DNA of 64,000 bases from the NCBI GenBank assembly GCA_965214305.1, contig OZ243949.1, positions 930,001 through 994,000 on the forward strand. Reading direction: 5' to 3'. How positions within the stretch are numbered: position 1 is the first letter of the stretch; each line of letters starts with the position of its first letter. Source of the stretch: Azophilus sp965214305. Lineage in GTDB: Bacteria; Pseudomonadota; Gammaproteobacteria; Pseudomonadales; Azotimanducaceae. The notes under the pieces were generated by a model. The model was not told the DNA's origin. It saw only the letters and a list, made by a program, of their open reading frames with translations, and made no database searches. This document shows positions 1-9,019 of the stretch, in pieces. The position numbers and the translations under genes are program-made.

Positions 1-1326
1 GAGCACCTACGCAATGGCACCGCCACGCCATTGACCGGTATTCCCATCGCCCACAAGGACCTGTTCTGTATCGACGGTTGGCGAACCACCTGCGGCTCGC
101 GGATGCTGGCGGACTTCGTTGCGCCCTACACCGCCACCGCCGTACAACGATTGATTGATGCGGGCACCGTCACCATCGGTAAAACCAACATGGACGAGTT
201 CGCCATGGGCTCCTCCAACGAAAACAGCTATTTCGGGCCGGCGGCCAACCCGTGGCGCACCGATTGCGTGCCCGGCGGTTCCTCCGGTGGTTCCGCGGCT
301 TGCGTCGCGGCCGGCATCACGCCGCTTGCCACCGGGACGGATACCGGCGGTTCCATACGCCAACCCGCCGCCTTTTGCGGCGTCACCGGGCTGAAACCCA
401 CCTATGGCCGTGTGTCGCGCTACGGCATGATCGCTTTTGCGTCCAGTCTCGATCAGGGCGGTGCCTTCGGCGGCAATGTTGAGGACGTGGCGCTCTGCTA
501 CGCCCAAATGGCTGGCTTCGACCCCATGGATTCAACATCAAGCGAGTACCCGGACGCCTGGCTCGAAAGGATAAAGGATCAGGGTGTGGGCACTTGGGAG
601 GCACCGCCAACCATCGGCCTGGTCACGCAATTCCTCGACCGCCTTGGGGCGGAATCGCAGCTACTTGAGGAGGCGCGCGCGGGCCTCGAAAAACTCGGCT
701 GCCGCTGCCAGGAAGTCTCGTTGCCCCATACCGACGCGGCGGTGGCGGCCTATTACATCGTTGCCGGTGCCGAAGCCTCGACCAATCTATCGCGTTACGA
801 CGGCGTGCGCTTCGGCCATCGCTGCAGCGAACCCGAGTCGTTGCGGGATCTGTACGAACGTTCGCGCAGCGAGGGTTTCGGCGCCGAGGTCAAACGGCGG
901 ATTCTCACCGGTACCTACGCCCTCTCGGTCGGCTACTTCGATGCCTACTACGTCAAGGCGCAACGCATTCGTCGGTTGATCCAAGAGGACTTCCTACGCG
1001 CCTTTGCATCCGTCGATTTGTTGCTGGCGCCGGTAACGCCGGGCACCGCCTTCGTCCGCGGGGCCTTCGCTGACGACCCGGTGGCCATGTACAGCCAGGA
1101 TTTATTCACCATACCGGTGAGCCTGGCCGGTCTGCCCGCCCTGTCGATGCCCTGCGGCTTCCACAACGGCCTGCCGGTGGGCGCCCAGTTGATCGCCGCG
1201 CCTTTTGACGAGCGGCGCCTATTGCAAACCGGGGCCGCCTATCAACGGGCGACCGATTGGCATAGCCAGCATCCGGAAACGGCAGCCGGGATGCACGAGG
1301 AGGCGCCTCGTTCGCAAGCGCGTTGA
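1..1326 (+). CDS. gatA: Asp-tRNA(Asn)/Glu-tRNA(Gln) amidotransferase subunit A (5' end cut off by window)
   Basis: Catalytic amidase subunit of the GatCAB complex, which converts misacylated Glu-tRNA(Gln) or Asp-tRNA(Asn) to the amidated form in the cytoplasm. The frame is open from base 1 (EHLRNGTATPLTGIPIAHKD), so the true start lies upstream and the 441 visible residues are the bulk of a protein of about 480. The amidase signature is plain: the Gly/Ser-rich VPGGSSGGSAACVAAG and the later DTGGSIRQPAAFCG hold the Ser-cisSer part of the Ser-Ser-Lys triad, and the Lys is in the N-terminal IAHKD segment. gatB follows 59 bases downstream on the same strand, as expected for a gatCAB operon; gatC would lie off the left edge. 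Confidence 0.97.
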   Translation, partial: EHLRNGTATPLTGIPIAHKDLFCIDGWRTTCGSRMLADFVAPYTATAVQRLIDAGTVTIGKTNMDEFAMGSSNENSYFGPAANPWRTDCVPGGSSGGSAACVAAGITPLATGTDTGGSIRQPAAFCGVTGLKPTYGRVSRYGMIAFASSLDQGGAFGGNVEDVALCYAQMAGFDPMDSTSSEYPDAWLERIKDQGVGTWEAPPTIGLVTQFLDRLGAESQLLEEARAGLEKLGCRCQEVSLPHTDAAVAAYYIVAGAEASTNLSRYDGVRFGHRCSEPESLRDLYERSRSEGFGAEVKRRILTGTYALSVGYFDAYYVKAQRIRRLIQEDFLRAFASVDLLLAPVTPGTAFVRGAFADDPVAMYSQDLFTIPVSLAGLPALSMPCGFHNGLPVGAQLIAAPFDERRLLQTGAAYQRATDWHSQHPETAAGMHEEAPRSQAR

Positions 1327-1385
1327 GGAGCTATCCAAGCCAGCCATAAAACTTCCTAGTATTTCGAGATAATGAGATCAATATA

Positions 1386-2942
1386 TTGAAAAAAAAGGAA
1401 AAATGGGAAGCTGTAATCGGCTTGGAGATGCATGTGCAATTGAACACGCGCAGCAAGATGTTCTCCGGTGCCGGCACCGTATTCGGGGCCGCGCCCAACA
1501 GCTACGCCTGCCCCGTTGATCTCGCCCTGCCGGGTACGCTGCCGGTGTTGAACGAAGCGGCGGTGCGTATGGCGGTGATGTTCGGGCTGGCCATCGGCGC
1601 GCAAATCAACCGCCTGTCTCGATTCGACCGCAAAAACTACTTTTACCCGGACCTGCCCAAGGGCTACCAAATCAGCCAGTTCGCCGAGCCTATCGTCGGT
1701 CGCGGTACCGTCGAGGTGCCGCTTGCAGGGGACCAATCCATCGCCGTTGGCATCACCCGCGCCCATCTGGAGGAAGACGCCGGCAAGTCCACCCACGATG
1801 CTTTTCCCGGCGAAACGGGCATCGACCTCAACCGCGCCGGCACACCGTTGCTTGAGGTGGTCTGCGCACCGGACCTCAGAACCCCGGCTCAGGCCACCGC
1901 CTGTTTTCGCAGCTTGCACAGGCTGGTGCGCCACCTAAAAATCTGCGATGGCGACCTCTCCCAAGGCAGCATGCGTTGCGACGCCAACGTTTCGGTGCGG
2001 CCCGACGGCGAGAGCGAACTCGGCGAGCGCATTGAGATCAAGAATCTCAACTCGTTTCGTTTTTTGGAGAAGGCGGTGCGACACGAAATCAACCGTCAAA
2101 TCGAGCTGTTGGAGAATGGCGGGACGGTGGCGCGGGAAACCCGGCTCTACGACCCCCAACGCGACGAGACCCGGCCGATGCGCGGCAAGGAGTTTTCCGA
2201 CGATTACCGCTATTTCCCGGACCCGGACCTGCTGCCGCTACGGTTCGACGACGCCTTCATCGAATCGGTGCGCCGCGCCATGCCGGAACTGCCGGAAGCC
2301 CGCTATCGGCGCTACCGCGAACAGTTCGCCTTGAGCGACTACGCCGCCGCCCGGCTCACCAAGGACCCGGACGTGGCCGACTATTTCGAAGCGGCGGCGG
2401 CGGGCGGCGATGCCAAACTGGCCGCCAACTGGGTTACCGGCGAGTTGACGAAAAACCTCAACCGCGCCGGCCTGAGCATTGAGCATGCACCGGTCACCGC
2501 CGAGCAGCTTGGCAAGCTCATTGCCCGCATCAAGGACGGCAGCCTCTCCGGCAACACCGCCAAATCGGTGTTCGATGTGCTGTGGCGACGCGGCAAGGCC
2601 AACCCCGATTCGCAAGACGAGGTCGAAATAAAGGCGCATGGGATGGCCGCATCCAACCTTGACCCTCAAGACGAGAGGCGTAAACAAGCCGATGTCGATG
2701 CCATCATTGACGAACTGGGCTTGCGACAAATCAGCGACAGCACCGAACTGGAAGCGCTCGTGGACGAGATCGTTGCCTCCCACCCGCAGCAGGCAAACCA
2801 GTTCCGAGCCGGAAAGCAGAAATTGCTGGGGTTTTTCATCGGCCAAGTGATGCAAGCCACCGAGGGCAAGGCGGACCCCAAGCAGACAAGTGAACTTGTC
2901 GCCGCCGCTCTCCGGCCTGAGCGCCAGACCAAAGCGCGTTAA
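1386..2942 (+). CDS. gatB: Asp-tRNA(Asn)/Glu-tRNA(Gln) amidotransferase subunit B
   Basis: Subunit B of GatCAB: it binds the misacylated tRNA, phosphorylates the Glu or Asp side chain with ATP and receives ammonia from GatA. The protein is 518 residues, somewhat longer than the usual ~480. The N-terminal core has the family motifs EAVIGLEMHVQLNT, FDRKNYFYPDLPKGYQISQ and IDLNRAGTPLLEVV. The C-terminal YqeY-like tail starts near residue 350 (ANWVTGELTKNLN). The start is a TTG at 1386; the ATG at 1403 is out of frame and no ATG precedes the conserved segment. The C-terminal tail contains an apparent extra loop near residues 405-435 (DSQDEVEIKAHGMAASNLDP) that I do not recognise from the family. 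It follows gatA closely and is probably cotranscribed. Confidence 0.97.
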   Translation: MKKKEKWEAVIGLEMHVQLNTRSKMFSGAGTVFGAAPNSYACPVDLALPGTLPVLNEAAVRMAVMFGLAIGAQINRLSRFDRKNYFYPDLPKGYQISQFAEPIVGRGTVEVPLAGDQSIAVGITRAHLEEDAGKSTHDAFPGETGIDLNRAGTPLLEVVCAPDLRTPAQATACFRSLHRLVRHLKICDGDLSQGSMRCDANVSVRPDGESELGERIEIKNLNSFRFLEKAVRHEINRQIELLENGGTVARETRLYDPQRDETRPMRGKEFSDDYRYFPDPDLLPLRFDDAFIESVRRAMPELPEARYRRYREQFALSDYAAARLTKDPDVADYFEAAAAGGDAKLAANWVTGELTKNLNRAGLSIEHAPVTAEQLGKLIARIKDGSLSGNTAKSVFDVLWRRGKANPDSQDEVEIKAHGMAASNLDPQDERRKQADVDAIIDELGLRQISDSTELEALVDEIVASHPQQANQFRAGKQKLLGFFIGQVMQATEGKADPKQTSELVAAALRPERQTKAR

Positions 2943-3010
2943 CAACACACAGGCCCCGACATTCTGTTATCCTCCGGCGCTCTCGTGTCAATACAAGCAA
3001 CGGAGGATCA

Positions 3011-3430
3011 ATGGCCCAGGCACTACCCGCAGTCGATTTTCTAAAACTGCCGGAGAACGGCCAACCCTATCTTGAAGGCCACCGGTGCGCCAATTGCGGT
3101 GCCACCTTCCTCGGCGCTCGCCACGTCTGCTCGAAGTGCGGCGCTCGTGACCGCATGGAAGCCATCAAGCTACCCAATACGGGCAATCTCTACGCCTACA
3201 GCATCGTACACCGCTCCTTCCCGGGTATTGATGTCCCCTATATCAGCGCCGTCGTCGATTTGGACGATGGCACCGCCATCAAGGGCAATCTCATCAACAT
3301 CGACCCCGACCCGGAAAAAATCGAATTCGGGATGCCGGTCGAAGTCGTTTACGATGACGCCCTGGGGCGCAAAGACAAGGACGGCAATTCCTATATCGCC
3401 TATTTCTTCCAACCACGAGGTCAAGCATGA
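3011..3430 (+). CDS. Zinc-ribbon/OB-fold (DUF35-type) acyl-CoA-associated protein
   Basis: A 139-residue protein with an N-terminal rubredoxin-like zinc ribbon (CANCG at about residues 26-30, CSKCG at about 40-44) followed by a small beta-barrel (residues about 55-135), the layout of the DUF35 / ChsH2 C-terminal family. Members bind CoA thioesters and act as obligate partners of thiolases, aldolases or HMG-CoA synthases. The thiolase-family gene starting at 3648 on the same strand fits such a pair. The ATG at 3011 follows GGAGG at 3002-3006. The substrate cannot be told from sequence. Confidence 0.85.
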   Translation: MAQALPAVDFLKLPENGQPYLEGHRCANCGATFLGARHVCSKCGARDRMEAIKLPNTGNLYAYSIVHRSFPGIDVPYISAVVDLDDGTAIKGNLINIDPDPEKIEFGMPVEVVYDDALGRKDKDGNSYIAYFFQPRGQA

Positions 3431-3647
3431 GGGCGGCGGCCGCCGCCCGCCCGTCGATGCCTGTGAACGGAACGCAAACCAAAGGCGCGGCCTACCCCAC
3501 GACAAGCCGAGCCGTCAATGCGGGCCACGGCGCCCAGGCCTCGACTCTTTCCCAAGCCGGGTATTGCAGCCAATTCAGGCGCTCGGCGACAACATCGAGC
3601 ATGATCGCCAACACAGAGGCAACAGCAATTCAGTAAGGAGAAAACAG

Positions 3648-4790
3648 ATGACGGACGCATACGTCGTAGGCGTGGACATGATCAAATTCGGGCGCTTCCC
3701 GGAAAAGTCCGTGCCACAAATCGGTGCCGAAGCGGCGCTTATGGCTCTTGATGACTGCGGACTGACCATTCACGATATGGAAGCCCTGTACTGCGGCAAC
3801 CTCTATCAAGCCGCCAACATGACCGGGCAACGCATCCTGCAGGAAATCGGCCAAACCGGCGTACCGGTGGTTAACGTCTCCAACGCCTGCGCGACCGGCG
3901 CCACCGCCTTCCGCGAAGCCTGGGCATCGGTCAAAGCCGGGCTCTACGACATGGTTATCGCCGTCGGTGTGGAACAAATGGGCAAGGGCCTGCTCGGTGG
4001 CCCCGGCGGCGGCAAGGGCATTCCCAAGGAGGGCCTGTTCGGTTCCGGCACCATGCCCGCCGTATTCGCCGAAGCCGGCATGGAACATGCCCGCAAGCAT
4101 GGCACCACCTTCGAGCAATTCGCCAAGGTGTCCGTGAAAAACCACCACCACTCCACCATGAACCCCAAGGCGATGTATCAAATCGAGACACCGCTCGAAG
4201 TGGTGATGAACGCCGAAATGATCTCCTACCCCAACACCAAGCTGATGTGCTCCGTGAACGTGGACGGTTCCGCCGCCGCGGTCATCGCTTCGGAGAAGAA
4301 AGTGCGGGAACTCGGGCTGATGGACCGCGCGGTCAAGGTGCGCGCCTCGGTGCTCACGTCCGACCGCTGGCAGGAACGCGATCTCGTGATGCCCGATGTC
4401 AACACCTGCACCCGCGAAGCCGCCGCCAAAGCCTATGAGATGGCGGGCGTCGGGCCGGAGGATATCGACCTCGTTGAGTTGCACGATTGCTTCGCAACCG
4501 CCGAGATTTTGCACTATGAAAACCTCGGGTTATGTGGCGAGGGCGAGGCGGGCCGGCTCATTGATGACGGCGACGTGGCACTTGGCGGACGCATTCCCGT
4601 CAACGTTTCCGGCGGCTTGCTGTCCAAGGGCCACCCCCTGGGCGCCACCGGTATCGCCAACATCTACGAGGTGTCAACGCATTTACGCGACGAGGCCGGT
4701 GCCCGCCAAGTGAAAGGTGCCCGTATCGGCCTGACCCATGTGATCGGGCTCGGCAGCGCCTGTGGCATACACATCCTCGAAGCGGCATAA
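3648..4790 (+). CDS. Thiolase-family acyl-CoA acetyltransferase
   Basis: A 380-residue thiolase-superfamily protein of the SCP2/lipid-transfer type, often annotated acetyl-CoA acetyltransferase. The nucleophilic Cys sits in VVNVSNACATGA (about residue 85), the second motif is VELHDCFA, and the C-terminal GG/KGHPLGATG loop carries the catalytic His. The reading frame is open further upstream, but the ATG at 3648 has an AGGAG box 7 bases before it and begins the conserved N-terminus TDAYVVGVDMIKFGR, so the upstream part is not coding. It pairs with the DUF35 protein just upstream; the 217-base gap between them shows no convincing gene. In archaea and in steroid degraders such pairs form one complex; here the reaction (condensing or cleaving) is unknown. 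Confidence 0.9.
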   Translation: MTDAYVVGVDMIKFGRFPEKSVPQIGAEAALMALDDCGLTIHDMEALYCGNLYQAANMTGQRILQEIGQTGVPVVNVSNACATGATAFREAWASVKAGLYDMVIAVGVEQMGKGLLGGPGGGKGIPKEGLFGSGTMPAVFAEAGMEHARKHGTTFEQFAKVSVKNHHHSTMNPKAMYQIETPLEVVMNAEMISYPNTKLMCSVNVDGSAAAVIASEKKVRELGLMDRAVKVRASVLTSDRWQERDLVMPDVNTCTREAAAKAYEMAGVGPEDIDLVELHDCFATAEILHYENLGLCGEGEAGRLIDDGDVALGGRIPVNVSGGLLSKGHPLGATGIANIYEVSTHLRDEAGARQVKGARIGLTHVIGLGSACGIHILEAA

Positions 4791-4877
4791 AGCCGAAAGG
4801 CGACCAGGCGTCCTCTATTTCAAGCGGGGCTGACCGGGAAGCTCAGCCTCAATGCTTTGTGGTCGGCTAGTTGCATC

Positions 4878-5363
4878 ATGCGCATCGGCGTTGTTAGTGA
4901 TACGCACAACAACCTCAAGAGCGTGCGTACCATCGTCGAGTTATTTAACGAGGCGGCTGTTGCCCGCGTTGTGCATACGGGCGATATCACCCAAGCAAAA
5001 ACCCTTGATCTGTTTGCGGGCCTGAACGCGCCCCTGTTTGGTGTATTCGGCAATAACGATTGCGAACGGGAAAGCCTGGGGTTGGCCATAGAGCGCCACG
5101 GCTTTACATTCGAGGAACCGCCGTTCGAGTGGGTATGGCATGATTGCCGCATCGTGGTTGTACACGACCCGCGAGACCTTGAACGCCTGGCTACCAACCG
5201 CCACGACCTGGCACTGCACGGCCACACCCACCTGTATCGCCACGAACACAGCGGGCGACGGCTTGAGTTCAACCCCGGCGAATGCGCGGGGCATCTCACC
5301 GGCTACAACGCCGTCGGCATCATCGACTTGGAAGATTTGCATACGGAGTTGCTGCGCTTCTAG
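4878..5363 (+). CDS. YfcE/MJ0936-type metallophosphoesterase
   Basis: A 161-residue calcineurin-like phosphoesterase of the small YfcE/MJ0936 family (phosphodiesterases using two metal ions). Visible motifs in order: GVVSDTHNN (D-x-H), VVHTGDIT (G-D), VFGNNDCE (G-N-N-D), VVVHDPRD, and LALHGHTHLYR (G-H-x-H) before the FNPGE tail. The ATG at 4878 begins the canonical MRIGVVSDTH; the frame is open to 4857 but lacks sense there. The 3' end overlaps the convergent exporter gene by 44 bases. Cellular substrate unknown. Confidence 0.92.
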   Translation: MRIGVVSDTHNNLKSVRTIVELFNEAAVARVVHTGDITQAKTLDLFAGLNAPLFGVFGNNDCERESLGLAIERHGFTFEEPPFEWVWHDCRIVVVHDPRDLERLATNRHDLALHGHTHLYRHEHSGRRLEFNPGECAGHLTGYNAVGIIDLEDLHTELLRF

Positions 5364-7449
5364 CCCGTACCGCCGTCACCGCACCACCGCACACCTCATA
5401 GACCCGATCGGCCTGGCCTGCGAAGGATGGGTCGTGGGTGGCTATCACCCGCGTACAATCCAAGGTTGCAATCATCTGCTGAATCTCAGTCCGCGTCTCG
5501 GGGTCGAGATGGGCGGTGCCCTCGTCGAGGAACAGAAAATCGGGTGAGCGGTACAGAGCGCGCGCCAACAACAGGCGCTGCACCTGCCCGCCCGAGAGCG
5601 CCGCGCCCATGTCGCCAACCGGCGTTTCCAAGCCCATGGGCATGGTGGCGATGAGCCTGTCGATGCGGGCGAGACGGCAAGCGCGCTCGAAGCGAGCCGA
5701 ATCAAATTGCGTATCGAACAGCGATATGTTGGCGGCCAAGCTGCCGGCAAAGAGGGCATCGTCCTGCAAAACGCAACCAATCGAGCGCCGATAGCGCTGC
5801 AACCAAGCACCTTCGAGCGCGCATTCGCCAACATACAGAGCCCCGCTGGTCGGAGCGGCCTGGCCCATCAGTAGCTTAATCAAAGTGGTCTTGCCGCCAC
5901 CGGACGGCCCCACCAACGCAATGAACTCGCCCACTTCAACATTAAGATGAACGTCTCGCAAAATCCAAGGGTCGCGCGCGCCATAGCGGAAGCCGACCTC
6001 GGTAGCCCGCAAAGCGCCCCGTGCCGGCTGTTCGGGTATTAGCTGGGTGCCAAGTTCCGCTGATGCGCAGTAGGGGTCTGCCAAGCGCTCAAGGTGTACG
6101 CGCAACAACCGCAATGCCAATGCCTGCTGAACCAGTTCGCCCAAACGCCCGGTAAATTCACCCTTGTAGCTGAGAAAGGCATAGAGCATGCCAATGGTCA
6201 GTGCGCCATCAAGCACATGATGGGCCCCGAAATACACGACGAGGATGGTCTCGACACCGAAAATCAGGGTCTGGGCGCCATCCCCGACAAGCCCCCACTT
6301 AGCACCTTGAATGCCCGCGTTGATCGCGCACGCCTGGTGGTTCTGCCAAAGGTCGAGCCGGGCCCGTTCCTGAGCATAAACCCGCACCGCGGCCATTGCC
6401 CGCATTGATTCGAGAAAGCTGGATTCGGCGCGCGCCTGGTGGTTGATTTCATCCATCGCAATGCGGGCAAGCGTTGGCACCTGGGCGAAACGAGCCATCA
6501 GGTAGAGCGCACAGGCACCAACTACCAAGGCAGCGAGCAACGCATCATAGGCGAGCATCATGGCCAGCATGGCAATCGCCATGAAACCGTCCACGCACAC
6601 CGCCACCAACCCTTGGGTCAGTGCATCGCGCACCGGACCCAAAGAGCCGAAGCGGGAACTGATGTCGCCCAGATGACGTTTTTCAAACCAGCTCAGCGGC
6701 AGCCGCAGCATGTGGCCGAACAGGTTGCGGCCAAACTCGAAGGCCAGCAGATAGGTGAGCCGGGTAATCAGCCAACCCCGCATCAATTGCGCCGCCAAAC
6801 GCACCAACAGCAGCATGGCGAAACCCAACGCCAGTAAAACGATGAGCTCGCGGTCGGCCCGCATCACGCCTTGGTCGATAACCCACTGCACTTGCAGCGG
6901 CGCCAACACCAGCGTCAGCTGCAGAAGCAGAGACAGCGCCAAAACGTTGGCAAGGTTGCCGCCGAGTCCGACGGCACCGCGCCACAGGTCGCTGAGTTTC
7001 AACCGACGGGCCAGCGGCCGCTCCCGAAACCGATCGGATGGCCGCAATTCAAGAGCCACACCGGTGAAATGCTTGGAAACCTCCGACCAGGACAGGCACC
7101 GCCGCCCCTGGGCGGGGTCGTGAATCCAAATGCCGCTCCGCACGACCTTCACCAGCACAACGAAATGGTTGAGATCCCAATGCAGCACGGCGGGACGGCC
7201 CAAGCGCTTGATGTCCACCAGTTCCAGCCGTAGGGCGCGGCTGTTCAAACCCTCCGCCTCGGCAAGCGCAATGAGATCATTCAAGGTGCTACCCCGAGAT
7301 CCGGCGAGACCGCGGGCCCGCAAATCCGGCAAGTCCAGGTCGCGGCCGTGATAGGCGCTCACCATAGCCACACAAACCACACCACACTCCTGGGCCTCGT
7401 TTTGCCAGAGCACCGGTGTGCGCCGCCATAGAGAAATGCGCAGATTCAT
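5320..7449 (-). CDS. Peptidase C39-containing ABC exporter (bacteriocin/RTX-type)
   Basis: A 709-residue inner-membrane ABC transporter with three parts. Residues 1-140 are a C39 cysteine peptidase: Q16, C22 in QECGVVC, His in LNHFVVLV and Asp in IHDPAQG all look intact, so leader cleavage is plausible. About 160-430 is the membrane domain. The last 230 residues are the ATPase: Walker A GPSGGGKTTL, signature LSGGQ, Walker B FLFLDEG, H-loop ATHD. The ATG at 7449 is preferred over an upstream in-frame start because its TAATG overlaps the stop of the HlyD gene, suggesting translational coupling. Such exporters cleave double-glycine leaders from peptides and export them with an HlyD adaptor and an outer-membrane channel. 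No precursor peptide or TolC-type gene is evident nearby. Confidence 0.93.
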   Translation of the reverse strand: MNLRISLWRRTPVLWQNEAQECGVVCVAMVSAYHGRDLDLPDLRARGLAGSRGSTLNDLIALAEAEGLNSRALRLELVDIKRLGRPAVLHWDLNHFVVLVKVVRSGIWIHDPAQGRRCLSWSEVSKHFTGVALELRPSDRFRERPLARRLKLSDLWRGAVGLGGNLANVLALSLLLQLTLVLAPLQVQWVIDQGVMRADRELIVLLALGFAMLLLVRLAAQLMRGWLITRLTYLLAFEFGRNLFGHMLRLPLSWFEKRHLGDISSRFGSLGPVRDALTQGLVAVCVDGFMAIAMLAMMLAYDALLAALVVGACALYLMARFAQVPTLARIAMDEINHQARAESSFLESMRAMAAVRVYAQERARLDLWQNHQACAINAGIQGAKWGLVGDGAQTLIFGVETILVVYFGAHHVLDGALTIGMLYAFLSYKGEFTGRLGELVQQALALRLLRVHLERLADPYCASAELGTQLIPEQPARGALRATEVGFRYGARDPWILRDVHLNVEVGEFIALVGPSGGGKTTLIKLLMGQAAPTSGALYVGECALEGAWLQRYRRSIGCVLQDDALFAGSLAANISLFDTQFDSARFERACRLARIDRLIATMPMGLETPVGDMGAALSGGQVQRLLLARALYRSPDFLFLDEGTAHLDPETRTEIQQMIATLDCTRVIATHDPSFAGQADRVYEVCGGAVTAVRARSAATPYANLPSR

Positions 7450-8678
7450 TAGAGTACCGCCAAGGCGGAACTGAGCGGCTCGACCAGCCAGCGCCAAAGT
7501 GAATTGGACGCGGTCACCACAAAGGCTTCAACCTGCACCCCGTGACGCAACCGCAATTTGCCGGGGTAGGCGGTGACTTCCGCCCGGGCGCGGAATACCG
7601 GCCCCTCGACCGGAATCCAGCTAACCAAACGGTAAGACTTTTGCGGCGTTCGGCTGATTTCCCGAACGACGCCCGCACCGCTGGTGTCGCTATCGCGACT
7701 TGCACCCAGTACCCGAAAGCGCACATCGTTGCCTACCGTGATACGTCCCGCCGCCCCGGCACCGGCAAGCAACACCAGATCGAAGGTTTGCGCATCGGGC
7801 GCCACCGTCATCAAGACCTGATCCGCAATAACCCGATCACCAACAGCAAACTGTAGGAAGGCCGCCACCCCGTCCCGCGGCGCGACGACGGTTGTTCGAT
7901 GGTCGCCAAGCGCCTGTTCGAGCCGTCGTTCCAGCCCGGCGCGCTCCTGACCCATACGCAACCGTTGCACCCGGAACTCGTCCGCTAAGCGCACCAGCGC
8001 CGCCCGCCGTAAATCCGCCTGCGCCCGATTATCGGCCAGCGTGCGCCGCAGCTGGCTGGCCGCTTGGCGCACGGCCAAGGTTTCTCGACGCTGCCGGTCG
8101 AACGCCGAGCGCGCCACCAAGCCGTTTTTTGACAGCCCCGCCAAGCGTCCCTCCTGCCGGTGGAGTAGCGCCTGGCGTTCATCGACAACAGTCAACTCGT
8201 CGCGCAACGCCATGTGCTCGGCATCAAGATGGCTTAGCTCTCGTTGTACGCTGTGCAGTTCCGTTTGATGTCGGCTGAGTTCCGCTGCGGCCAGTTCGTC
8301 CAAACGCTGCATGGATGCCCGGAGATGATTCGCCTCCAAAGCATTGATCGGTACACCCTGTTCGTCGAGACGCCCCAAATCAAGCGACAGCAAGGGCTCG
8401 CCACGCCGCACCGTCGAGCCTTCGCGCACATGCAGGGTCACTACCTGACCGGCCATTGGCGCGGTCACCTCGGCAATGCCACCGCTCGGTTCCAAATAGC
8501 CGGCGACCCGCACCTTGCGCGCATAGTCGAGACTCAGCACCAGAGCGGCACCAACGGCACAGGCAAGCAATAGGCCAATGCTGACCCAACGCAAGGCCGG
8601 TGCTTGGGTGAAGATGATCGAGCCCCAATGGGACTGAGCACGCTCGGCCACCGCCTCGGGTCGAAAAAGAGGCGCCAT
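7449..8678 (-). CDS. HlyD-family periplasmic adaptor (membrane fusion protein)
   Basis: A 409-residue adaptor with one N-terminal transmembrane helix (about residues 30-50, SIGLLLACAVGAALVLSL), a split lipoyl/beta-barrel region (PMAGQVVTLHVREGSTVRRG at about 74-93 and VVAPRDGVAAFLQFAVGDRV at about 270) and a long alpha-helical hairpin between them (about 110-260). This is the layout of HlyD/LcnD-type adaptors of type I secretion. It is the first gene of a two-gene operon: its TAA shares a base with the ATG of the C39 exporter. Together they form the inner-membrane part of a peptide export machine. The closest relatives are adaptors of colicin V/lagunamide-like C39 systems, judged by family layout only. 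Confidence 0.92.
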   Translation of the reverse strand: MAPLFRPEAVAERAQSHWGSIIFTQAPALRWVSIGLLLACAVGAALVLSLDYARKVRVAGYLEPSGGIAEVTAPMAGQVVTLHVREGSTVRRGEPLLSLDLGRLDEQGVPINALEANHLRASMQRLDELAAAELSRHQTELHSVQRELSHLDAEHMALRDELTVVDERQALLHRQEGRLAGLSKNGLVARSAFDRQRRETLAVRQAASQLRRTLADNRAQADLRRAALVRLADEFRVQRLRMGQERAGLERRLEQALGDHRTTVVAPRDGVAAFLQFAVGDRVIADQVLMTVAPDAQTFDLVLLAGAGAAGRITVGNDVRFRVLGASRDSDTSGAGVVREISRTPQKSYRLVSWIPVEGPVFRARAEVTAYPGKLRLRHGVQVEAFVVTASNSLWRWLVEPLSSALAVL

Positions 8679-9019
8679 GTCGTTTCCCGTGCAGCGAAAA
8701 CGCTATGGTGTGTTTAGATGCCCGCCCCTGGCTGTAGGGAATTTCGGTGCATCCGTGTGGGAAGGCGGCGGAACGGAGCCTAAACAAGTGGCCCGCATTG
8801 ATGGTCGCCAATGGCTTACTCAGTCCGCCTGTCTCACCAACCCCATGGAGCAAGCGACGCAATCGCCCAAGCCAGCACGGGAGACGCTACGCACATCCAT
8901 GACCGCGCCCCGCGGTTAGGGCCGCACCCCTGTGGAAAAAGCGCGGCAACTGCCGATGCCGGTCGCTTCGGGTATAGTGCGCCGCCCATTGATCGCCCGC
9001 CGATGTTAAGGAGCACCCC
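8679..9019. other. Divergent intergenic region between exporter operon and glyS
   Basis: About 340 bases between the divergent hlyD-type gene and glyS. I see no gene and no double-glycine peptide. The right third holds a likely glyS promoter (listed separately) and GGAG upstream of the GTG start. The left two thirds show nothing clear beyond an AT-poor spacer. Confidence 0.5.
8950..8978 (+). promoter_or_regulatory. Putative sigma-70 promoter of glyS
   Basis: A TATAGT -10 box at 8973-8978 with a weak CTGCCG -35 candidate 17 bases upstream. It lies 42 bases before the glyS start codon. Supported by pattern only. Confidence 0.4.

Noticed and set aside
7..507. Minus-strand frame opposite gatA
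   Set aside because: Antisense to a conserved amidase segment; Gly/Arg-rich shadow.
3427..3636. A 69-codon frame between the DUF35 and thiolase genes
   Set aside because: Ala/Thr/Ser-rich without motif or ribosome site; probably noncoding spacer.
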